Both the position numbers and the translations under genes were made by a program. A stretch of 19,847 nucleotides of DNA. Origin: CAVZLD01 sp964522605 (lineage in GTDB: Bacteria > Planctomycetota > Planctomycetia > Pirellulales > Pirellulaceae). The notes beneath the pieces are model-generated. The model was given only the letters and a program-made list of their open reading frames with translations. It did not search any database and was not told the DNA's origin. The stretch lies in contig CAZFWV010000101.1 of the NCBI GenBank assembly GCA_964522605.1, positions 1 to 19,847 of the forward strand, in the 5' to 3' direction. Position 1 is the first letter of the stretch. Every line of letters starts with the position of its first letter. This document shows positions 1 through 6,725 of this stretch, piece by piece.

Positions 1-1133
1 AGTGCGTAGGGATGTTGGTTGACCAGTTGCAGCAATCCACGCAGTCGACCCAACAAGTGATCTTCTCCCCACGGGGCTTTGGGATCGCGGTCAAACGATC
101 CCCATAGTGCCAGTCCGGGAACAAGCAGCGCGACGCAAAGCAGCACCATCAATGAGCCGATCGCCATCATCAACCCAAAATCATGGACGGGTCCGACATG
201 GGAAACGGTCAGCGCAAGAAACCCAACCGCATCGGTAACGCATGCCCAAAAGATCGGCGCGGCTAACCGTTGTCCCGTGCGACGCAGGCTCTCTTCGGGA
301 GAGAGTCCCTGACATCGGTACTCGCGGAAGCGGACGATCACATGCACCATGGTCGCGACGCCGACGACGAGGACGACAGCAGTAAGCATGGAACTGACCA
401 TGCTCAAGCGCAACCGAAGCACGGCCAGCGTTGCCTGCGTGGTCAATAGCGCCAACTGAACGACGGCAATTGGAATCAGCACCCAGCGAAGACTGCGAAA
501 ACACAGGATAATCGTCAGGCCCAGCAGCGCAGCCGACCAACGCCCCAAGCGTTGGCCGTCTTGTTCCACGAAGCGAAATCCGTCGACCACGAGTGCCGGC
601 TCACCGGTCAACCAGCCGTGCGGTAGATCATCCGGCAGCGACTGCATGACCTGTCGTAGTCGATCGATCGTCTCCTGGCGCGGAATGATCGTGGAATCGT
701 CAGGCTCCAACAGACAGACCGCACAAACGGTCCGTTCATCCTCGCCGTGGGTGAATCCTGCAAACAGGTCCCGGGTCCTTTCCGCGAGCGGTTGGTCGCT
801 CACGATCATTTCGCCTTCGAGCGGTTGATCGATGCTTAGCACTGCCCGGACTCCCGGGACCTGCTCCAATCGCTGGCGAACGGCCGTCAACCGTCGGATG
901 CCGGAGCCGTCCTTGGCGAAAAGCTCCGGATCATCGTAGACGGCCAAGACAATCTCATTGCCCGCAAACGTCCTCTTCAACTGGCGATAGTCGTGCAGAA
1001 CCCGACTGTCCGGCGGAAACATGTTCTCAATGGAGCGGTCGAAGGCGACCTGCCGCGATATCCACCAGCAGGATACGGCGAGCAGGGCGGCCAGCAGGAG
1101 AAGCAGCCAGCGTGCAGTCAGCAGTCGGTCCAC
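1..1133 (-). CDS. RND/MMPL-family exporter, N-terminal part (cut by window edge)
   Basis: The frame stays open from a GTG at 1133 to the left edge, giving about 377 residues of an inner-membrane RND-superfamily permease (the MMPL/'predicted exporter' type rather than AcrB). An in-frame TGA lies five codons upstream, which limits the start; there is only a weak GAG as ribosome site. Residues about 8-25 form the first membrane helix (Leu/Ala-rich). A periplasmic domain of about 170 residues follows, starting with the family-typical FDRSIENMFPPDS stretch. Then come several helices, the cytoplasmic turn VIVRFREYRCQGLSPEESL typical of these permeases, and the helix pair around VTDAVGFLALTVS. Such proteins use the proton gradient to move hydrophobic substrates (lipids, hopanoids, drugs). 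The substrate cannot be told. The gene is divergent from the LptD-like gene, which fits an envelope role but does not prove one. The C-terminal half is outside the window. Confidence 0.85.
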   Translation of the reverse strand, partial: MDRLLTARWLLLLLAALLAVSCWWISRQVAFDRSIENMFPPDSRVLHDYRQLKRTFAGNEIVLAVYDDPELFAKDGSGIRRLTAVRQRLEQVPGVRAVLSIDQPLEGEMIVSDQPLAERTRDLFAGFTHGEDERTVCAVCLLEPDDSTIIPRQETIDRLRQVMQSLPDDLPHGWLTGEPALVVDGFRFVEQDGQRLGRWSAALLGLTIILCFRSLRWVLIPIAVVQLALLTTQATLAVLRLRLSMVSSMLTAVVLVVGVATMVHVIVRFREYRCQGLSPEESLRRTGQRLAAPIFWACVTDAVGFLALTVSHVGPVHDFGLMMAIGSLMVLLCVALLVPGLALWGSFDRDPKAPWGEDHLLGRLRGLLQLVNQHPYA

Positions 1134-1247
1134 AATTTTGAATCTCAACGGGCCTGCTCCTGCCAACGAGTGATTTTCACACCGAGAATCGCCGCAACCC
1201 TAGACAAAACAACAATTTACTGCTCGCGAGCCATTCCTCAACCCGCC

Positions 1248-1276
1248 TTGCCCGCGGAACAGCCCATTCCTATAAT
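1248..1276 (+). promoter_or_regulatory. Putative sigma70 promoter for the LptD-like/DgkA operon
   Basis: TTGCCC at 1248-1253 and a perfect TATAAT at 1271-1276 are 17 nt apart. This would give a 5' leader of roughly 220-250 nt before the LptD-like gene, containing the palindrome at 1301-1318. Seen by eye only. Confidence 0.5.
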
Positions 1277-1300
1277 CCGCCCCCGACCGTCGACGGGGCT

Positions 1301-1318
1301 GGGCGCACCGGTGCGCCC
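1301..1318. promoter_or_regulatory. Perfect 18-nt palindrome in the leader of the LptD-like gene
   Basis: GGGCGCACCGGTGCGCCC is its own reverse complement (9+9). It lies about 25 nt downstream of the putative -10 box, where it could be an operator for a dimeric regulator. A hairpin is less likely because there is no loop. Confidence 0.4.
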
Positions 1319-1532
1319 GTGCGCGGGTCGATCCGGGCAGATTCTGCGACGACAGGCCGCGGCGCAGCCCAGGATTCCGGACGGCCCCCCGAGTCCGCGA
1401 TGCATGGGATTGGTGTTGCGTACTGAGGACCCTTGGCCGCGCCGCAGTGAAGAAGACCGAGTCGGTCAGCCCGGGTAAGGAATCCCTACCCTGACCATTG
1501 CTTTGACAGATAACTCGAATCCGAATTTCCTC

Positions 1533-4175
1533 GTGACAAAAAGGCGTCACGACAGGCGTTTCGCAATCTGCGCACTGCAGTTGTGCGTTGGCATGCTGAG
1601 TCTGTCCGTCATCGGGCCGGCGTCGGGCCAATCCCTTCCCCCTTCCAACGACGCATGGCCGTCGACCGGTCCACCTGCCGGTTCGATCGTCGCGCCCCCC
1701 ACGGCATCACCCCCTGGGGCACCACGGCGGATTCGTGTTTTTCCGCGCAGCAGTGTGCGGTGGCAAGCCCGCTGGTTCCCGAGTCCGGACGGTCGTGATC
1801 GAATCGGCGTCATCGACTCCGGCATCAACATCGTAATCGATCAGGTGGCGGGCTTCGACACGGTCGACATTTCCACGGACCGTCTCGTGATCTGGACTCC
1901 GGCCGAACAGTTGCCTGATTTGAGTGGAGAAGGGACATCTGCCGAGGTGCCGTTGGAATTCTACATGGAGGGCAACATTGTCTTCCGGCAGGCCGACCGA
2001 GTGATCTACGCGGACCGCATGTATTACAACGTCCAGGGCGAATATGGAGTGGTGCTCAATGGCGAAATGCTGACTCCGATGCCCGGCTACGAAGGCCTGA
2101 TTCGATTGAAGGCCGAGGTGCTTCGGCAGGTTGACCAGTTTCATTTCGAGGGCTTCAACGCAGCGGTCAGCACGAGTCGTCTGGGGGTGCCAGGTTACTG
2201 GTTGCAGTCGGGCTCATTCCAGTTCGAGGATCTTCCGATCCGTCTGACAACGCCGCCTCCGAACGATCCGCTCGCCGATCAACCTCGGACGGATTCGCGG
2301 AAACACTTTACCAGTCGAAACAACTCCGTCTACGTTGGCGGATGGCCCATGTTTTGGTGGCCGTTCATGTCCGGCGATCTCGAACGGCCCACCTATTACC
2401 TCGAGTCATTCCGCATCAACAATGATTCCGTGTTTGGAACGCAGGTCCTGACGGACTGGAACCTCTATCAGTTGTTTGGTTTTCACCGAGCTCACCCTGG
2501 AACCGACTGGACGGCGTCGGTCGATTACCTGAGTGAACGGGGGTGGGGACTGGGAACGAACTTCAAGTACGACTGCGACTCGATCTGGGGATATTCCGGC
2601 CGCGCGACCGGATTTCTCGACGCCTGGGGAATCGATGACGAAGGCCTCGATAATCTGGGACGCGAGCGGCGCAATTTGATCCCAGAGACCAATCCGCGTG
2701 GACGTCTGCTGGGACGCCACCGCTCTCGTCATGGGGATGGTTACCAACTGACCGCCGAACTGGGGCTCATCTCGGATCGGAATTTTCTCGAACAGTACTA
2801 CGAGCAGGAATGGGAGGAAGAGAAGGACGAGACGACGGGCGTGGAATTCAAGCGCACGCGAGGCGATCATTCCTGGGCAATTTCGTCCGACGTCCGCGCA
2901 AACGATTTTTTGACGCAAACGGAATGGCTGCCGCGTTTCGATCATTTCTGGCTGGGCCATCCGCTGTTGAGCAACTGGCTGAACTGGAGTGAGCACACGA
3001 ACATCGGCTACGCCAAGTTCCGCACGTTGACGGAGCCGCTGAATCCGGAGCAACTGGCGACCCAAGACCCGCTTGCCTGGGAAACCGATTTCGACGCGCA
3101 GTATGAAGGAGTCCGCGCCGCGTCGCGGCAGGAGTTATCTTTGCCGCTGGAATGGGGACCGACGAAGATTGTGCCCTATGCCCTCGGAGAAGTCGCTTAT
3201 TGGCAAGAGGACCTGGACCAAAACGAACTCACACGCCTGCTGGGTCAGGGGGGAGTCCGTGCGAGTTTGCCCTTCTGGCGCGCCGATCCGTCCGTTCGCA
3301 GCACGCTGCTGAACCTCAACGGGATGGCCCATAAGGTCGTCCTCGAGGCGGACCTCTTCTGGGCAGACGCCGATGCCCAATTCGACGGTTTGCCGCTCTA
3401 CGACGCGCTGGACGATGATTCGGTGGAGTATTTTCGCCGCACTTTTTGCACGAACGTCTTTGACTGTCCCCCGGGCTCGTTCATCCCGCTCCCGTTCGAT
3501 GAACGCTACTATGCATTCCGATCGGGATTGCAGCGCTGGGTCACGTCCCCGAGTACCGAAGTGGCCGGAGATCTGACGGCCTTGCGGCTGGCAGCCCGAC
3601 AGCGATGGCAGACGAAGCGGGGCCTGCCGGGCCAGCAGCGCGTCGTGGACTGGATTACGCTCGATCTGGAAGGTTTTGTTTATCCGGATCCTGACCGAGA
3701 CAATTTCGGTCAGGAGGTCGGACTGGTAAGCTATGACTTTCGCTGGCATTTGGGCGACCGCTTTACGATCTTGTCGGACGGCCAAACGGACTTCTTCGCG
3801 GACGGATTGCGGACCATTTCGCTGGCGGCATTGGTCACCCGACCGGGAACGCTGCGGTACTTGATTGGCACTCGGTCGATCGAAGGTCCGATCAGCAGCA
3901 CGCTGATTTACGGATCGACCAGTTGTCGCTTGAGCCCGAAGTGGATCCTCAACTACGCGAGCACGTACGACTTTGGCACCACGGGCAACGTCGGGCAGCG
4001 TGCTGAGATCATTCGAGTCGGTGAGTCGTTCCTGGTGGGCCTGGGATTCAACTACGATGCCAGCCGCGACAACTATGGGGTCCAGTTCGGCATCGAGCCG
4101 CGGTTCCTTACACGACGTCTGGGTCGTGTCGGTGGCGTGCCGATTCCGCCGGTGGGTGTTGCCGGGCTGGAGTAA
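1533..4175 (+). CDS. lptD: LptD/OstA-like outer-membrane LPS-assembly protein
   Basis: About 880 residues, a normal size for LptD, the outer-membrane barrel that inserts lipopolysaccharide delivered by the Lpt bridge. A basic n-region and hydrophobic stretch ending near ASG-QS (about residue 32) form a signal peptide. An OstA-like segment (about 141-220) contains FYMEGNIVFRQADRVIYADR, a pattern shared by LptA and LptD N-domains. The rest alternates aromatic and polar residues as in a large beta-barrel and ends in a family-like strand region (LIYGSTSCRLSPKWILNY, then GLGFNYDASRDNYGVQFG). Few cysteines are present (FKYDCD, FCTNVFDCPPG, TSCRL), so the E. coli disulfide pattern is not obvious. 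Start is uncertain: I chose GTG 1533, which gives a compact signal peptide; TTG 1503 adds ten residues. Neither has a clear ribosome site. The lipid-kinase gene follows after 17 nt. Assignment is from motifs and architecture, not alignment. Confidence 0.78.
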   Translation: MTKRRHDRRFAICALQLCVGMLSLSVIGPASGQSLPPSNDAWPSTGPPAGSIVAPPTASPPGAPRRIRVFPRSSVRWQARWFPSPDGRDRIGVIDSGINIVIDQVAGFDTVDISTDRLVIWTPAEQLPDLSGEGTSAEVPLEFYMEGNIVFRQADRVIYADRMYYNVQGEYGVVLNGEMLTPMPGYEGLIRLKAEVLRQVDQFHFEGFNAAVSTSRLGVPGYWLQSGSFQFEDLPIRLTTPPPNDPLADQPRTDSRKHFTSRNNSVYVGGWPMFWWPFMSGDLERPTYYLESFRINNDSVFGTQVLTDWNLYQLFGFHRAHPGTDWTASVDYLSERGWGLGTNFKYDCDSIWGYSGRATGFLDAWGIDDEGLDNLGRERRNLIPETNPRGRLLGRHRSRHGDGYQLTAELGLISDRNFLEQYYEQEWEEEKDETTGVEFKRTRGDHSWAISSDVRANDFLTQTEWLPRFDHFWLGHPLLSNWLNWSEHTNIGYAKFRTLTEPLNPEQLATQDPLAWETDFDAQYEGVRAASRQELSLPLEWGPTKIVPYALGEVAYWQEDLDQNELTRLLGQGGVRASLPFWRADPSVRSTLLNLNGMAHKVVLEADLFWADADAQFDGLPLYDALDDDSVEYFRRTFCTNVFDCPPGSFIPLPFDERYYAFRSGLQRWVTSPSTEVAGDLTALRLAARQRWQTKRGLPGQQRVVDWITLDLEGFVYPDPDRDNFGQEVGLVSYDFRWHLGDRFTILSDGQTDFFADGLRTISLAALVTRPGTLRYLIGTRSIEGPISSTLIYGSTSCRLSPKWILNYASTYDFGTTGNVGQRAEIIRVGESFLVGLGFNYDASRDNYGVQFGIEPRFLTRRLGRVGGVPIPPVGVAGLE

Positions 4176-4192
4176 GTAAGACAGGGTGCGTG

Positions 4193-4597
4193 ATGGCGGA
4201 ACCGGACTATCGATCGGCCGGTTGGTCGCAGAAGTTCCTACATGCGATTCGCGGACTGCGCGTAGGAAGTCAGGGCGACACGAGTTTCTTTGTCCACATT
4301 CCAACCGCGTGTTTTGTGCTGGCTGCGGCCGCCCAACTCCACGTTTCCGCGATTGAATGGTGCGTCCTGATTCTGTGTATCATGATCGTCCTGACCGCGG
4401 AATTGCTCAACTGCGCCCTGGAGCGGATGGCGCGCGTGATCACTCAAGAACACAACGAACAAGTGCGGGACGCACTCGACATCGCCGCAGCGGGCGTGCT
4501 GGTCGCAGCCCTTGGATCGGTCGTCGTCGGGGCGATCATTCTGGGGTTTCGCTTGATTGCGTATCTGGGGTGGGGCCCGCTTCCGACGGGAGTGTGA
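4193..4597 (+). CDS. dgkA: DgkA-family lipid kinase (diacylglycerol or undecaprenol kinase)
   Basis: A 134-residue integral membrane protein, near the usual 120-135 of the family. These trimeric inner-membrane enzymes phosphorylate diacylglycerol (Gram-negatives) or undecaprenol (Gram-positives) with ATP. The family signature is present as E70-LLNCAL-E77, where both Glu match the catalytic/metal-binding pair of E. coli DgkA (E69 and E76). It is followed by the HNEQVRDALDIAAAGVLVAA segment that matches the conserved helix-3 start. Three hydrophobic helices lie at about 35-50, 54-72 and 97-128. ATG 4193 is preferred over the adjacent GTG 4190. The gene sits 17 nt after the LptD-like gene, suggesting one operon. 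Recycling diacylglycerol made during envelope glycan modification would fit, but the real substrate cannot be read from sequence. Its last 62 nt overlap the end of the convergent gene at 4536-5537. Confidence 0.85.
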   Translation: MAEPDYRSAGWSQKFLHAIRGLRVGSQGDTSFFVHIPTACFVLAAAAQLHVSAIEWCVLILCIMIVLTAELLNCALERMARVITQEHNEQVRDALDIAAAGVLVAALGSVVVGAIILGFRLIAYLGWGPLPTGV

Positions 4598-5537
4598 TCG
4601 TCGCCGTTCCTTCCGCCGCGGGAACCGGCTCGGGAACGACCGGAGCAAATTGAACCTGGACGCTCGACGAAATCCGCGTTCGCATCGGTTCCACACCGGG
4701 TTGAGTCAGATACAACGTCAAGCTGTGGTTCAACCAGCTACTCACGAGATACCCCGCCTGGGCGTCGAACAAGAGTTCGCCCTCGCTCGTTTGCGTCTGA
4801 ATCTCCATCAGCGGCGCTTCGGCGGCCAGCTCGATGTTCAGTTGACAGGCCAGACGAAACTTTTCCAGCGGAGTCACCCCTTCCCCCGTTTCGGTACCCG
4901 CGTACGTGTACTGCGTCTGCCAGGTACAACGGGTGGGCAGAGAGGGCAGCGACGTTTCCACTTTCTGGACCCAATTCTCGCCAACCTCCAGAGGCGTTTC
5001 CGGAAATACGGGAAAACCCGCACGCAGAATCGCACGCCACGTGTCCTGGTTGAAGTCCCGGCGCAACAGGGACGTGTCTTTCGGTTGCGGCAAGCTGACT
5101 CCCTCGGCCAACGGCAGGATCTCGCCGCGCGGAGACAGTCGCTGTCGAGACTCGACGCCCATCAGCGGACGCCAGTACGCCGCAATGTCGCCGACCACTC
5201 CCTGCGGCTCTCCGGCCACCCGCGAGTCAAACGACACCGGTCCGACGGTGGGACAATCGATCGTCTGGTTGACACCGGTTAGAGTCTGAATGAGTTCGAT
5301 GTTTCCCGCCTCGTCGACGCCCAGGACTTTCCAGTTCAGTTGTGCCTGGGCGCGCTGCGTGATTTCGAAACTGGGGCGACTCAAGCCACTGGTCCAGTTG
5401 ACTTGAAGCTGATAGCTCTGTTCAGGTTCCAGACGCCAGACGAACGGAGTCGCGGCGGAGAGCTTTGTAACCGAGAGGAAGACGGCCAGAAATCCGGCGA
5501 GTTGCACGCAGTTCGTGCGTCGACGATGAGCGATCAT
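4536..5537 (-). CDS. Exported protein of unknown function (DUF6263-like), coupled to top6A
   Basis: 333 residues. The N-terminus (basic RRR, then a hydrophobic run ending near SA-ATP, about residue 28) is a signal peptide without a lipobox cysteine at the cut. The mature part is beta-rich, with phrases such as FVWRLEPEQSYQLQVNW, DEAGNIELIQTLTGV and PLEVGENWVQKV. These recall the secreted DUF6263-type proteins of planctomycetes, a tentative match from memory. The last 40 residues are Pro/Glu/Ser-rich and probably disordered. The start ATG shares its first base with the TAA of the Top6A gene (TAATG), so translation is probably coupled; a periplasmic protein tied to a topoisomerase is odd. At its 3' end it runs 62 nt into the convergent lipid-kinase gene. 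Function unknown. Confidence 0.75.
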   Translation of the reverse strand: MIAHRRRTNCVQLAGFLAVFLSVTKLSAATPFVWRLEPEQSYQLQVNWTSGLSRPSFEITQRAQAQLNWKVLGVDEAGNIELIQTLTGVNQTIDCPTVGPVSFDSRVAGEPQGVVGDIAAYWRPLMGVESRQRLSPRGEILPLAEGVSLPQPKDTSLLRRDFNQDTWRAILRAGFPVFPETPLEVGENWVQKVETSLPSLPTRCTWQTQYTYAGTETGEGVTPLEKFRLACQLNIELAAEAPLMEIQTQTSEGELLFDAQAGYLVSSWLNHSLTLYLTQPGVEPMRTRISSSVQVQFAPVVPEPVPAAEGTATITLPSEAGPTPDTQSSETPE

Positions 5538-6694
5538 TAGTCCAACCAGTCCTTGCGCTCCAGACGTTCGGGCACGTAAACTTGCGTGACGTAGCTGATA
5601 TCCTTGCTGATCAAGGCTTCGACTTCCAGCTTAAACCCGTTCTTCTGCATCCGCTCGATCTCGCGCTGCCACTCCCGCTTGCCTTGAAACCAAGGATATT
5701 GGGCGATCTGACGTGCGCGTTTTCGATCGTTATCATTCATTGCAATCGTGACGCTGTCGGAAAGAGAGCAGCGTTCGAAATCCACGCTTCGCAGCCCGAG
5801 AAACTTCGCTTCCGGAATCGCCATCCGTCGCGATTCATACGCCAGATTAATCGATCCCTGTTTGATCACGCTGTAGATGTAGTACCCCCAAGGATCATTA
5901 TCGAGCAGACAATAGATGGGCAGCTTCAACTCGTTGTGCAACCGATAGAGCAAACGCCGCACACCACGGGGCGGCTGTCCCTGTCCATGCGTCAACAGGC
6001 AATTGTGTTCCCGCCAGAATTTATCTTCATTGAATCGACGCCACACCGTATCTTTTTCGACATGCAACACGAATTTCGCGTCGCAGCGAACGAATTGCAT
6101 GATTTCCGGTTCCACGATCGAAGGAATGGTGTAGCCCCCGGAACCCATCCGAGAACAGTCGATCGTGTCGCCACTGTCCACGAGCGTTATCGGGCCGACA
6201 AGTGATCCTCGATTCGAGGCGTACAGGTGCAATTCTTCCCGAAGGCTATCGAGCAAGACCTCAACGTCTTCGATGATCGGGTCGCACTCGCCCTGATCCT
6301 GAAAGGTCTCCTCGCGCGTCCCCTCGATCGTGTGTTTGAGCAGGTAGTAGAGACCACGGATGCTGGTTGTCTTGCCTTGCTCGATCAGCCGTTTGCAGCC
6401 GCTGCCGACGAGCATCGTCTGCATGTACGCTTTTGCCTGGGAAAGGTTGAACAGCTGCCGGCGATTCGTGCTGCTGCCCATCTCGATGATCCGCTTGCGC
6501 GGGCTGTAGCGCACGTTCGACAGGGTGCGTGAAGGAATGTCCAGGTGGAGTTCGCGGCGCTTCTGTGCCGCCTTGACGACCGTATCGGCCAGCTGCCCCA
6601 GAGAAGTCAGCGTGCGCCGATCCCCGTCCGACAGCGCGACATTCGGGGTGCGGGCACGAGCGGATTTTTCGCGAGCGGGCTTTCGTTTCGCCAT
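5537..6694 (-). CDS. top6A: DNA topoisomerase VI subunit A (Spo11-like cleavage subunit)
   Basis: 385 residues, the same size as archaeal Top6A. With Top6B it forms an A2B2 type IIB topoisomerase that makes double-strand breaks with 2-nt overhangs, passes a second duplex and relaxes supercoils or unlinks DNA. The winged-helix catalytic motif is seen as SIRGLYYLLKH; by analogy with Spo11 (second Tyr of the pair) the DNA-attacking residue is Y117. The Toprim domain shows FVLHVEKD (E213) and LLDNDPWGYYIY (D265 and D267) as metal-binding acids, then the conserved GSINLAYESRRMAIPEAKFLG. I chose ATG 6694, which has GAG nine nt upstream and lies 31 nt after the Top6B stop. The longer start at 6763 would add 23 residues that read through the Top6B 3' end and look non-coding. 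Its TAA overlaps the next gene's ATG. Confidence 0.93.
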   Translation of the reverse strand: MAKRKPAREKSARARTPNVALSDGDRRTLTSLGQLADTVVKAAQKRRELHLDIPSRTLSNVRYSPRKRIIEMGSSTNRRQLFNLSQAKAYMQTMLVGSGCKRLIEQGKTTSIRGLYYLLKHTIEGTREETFQDQGECDPIIEDVEVLLDSLREELHLYASNRGSLVGPITLVDSGDTIDCSRMGSGGYTIPSIVEPEIMQFVRCDAKFVLHVEKDTVWRRFNEDKFWREHNCLLTHGQGQPPRGVRRLLYRLHNELKLPIYCLLDNDPWGYYIYSVIKQGSINLAYESRRMAIPEAKFLGLRSVDFERCSLSDSVTIAMNDNDRKRARQIAQYPWFQGKREWQREIERMQKNGFKLEVEALISKDISYVTQVYVPERLERKDWLD

Positions 6695-6725
6695 GGTGAT
6701 CTCAAAAAAAACAAGATTCCGTAGT

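Larger units (their letters stand above)
1134..1502. other. Divergent intergenic region upstream of the LptD-like gene
   Basis: No convincing gene lies here; the open frames across it are Arg/Pro-rich and lack family features. It holds a sigma70-like promoter reading right (1248-1276) and a perfect 18-nt palindrome (1301-1318), and must also carry the promoter of the leftward exporter gene, which I could not place. Confidence 0.6.

Noticed and set aside
3135..4304. 389-codon open frame antisense to the LptD-like gene
   Set aside because: Arg/Gln-rich, no motif, and fully inside a gene with clear OstA-type features.
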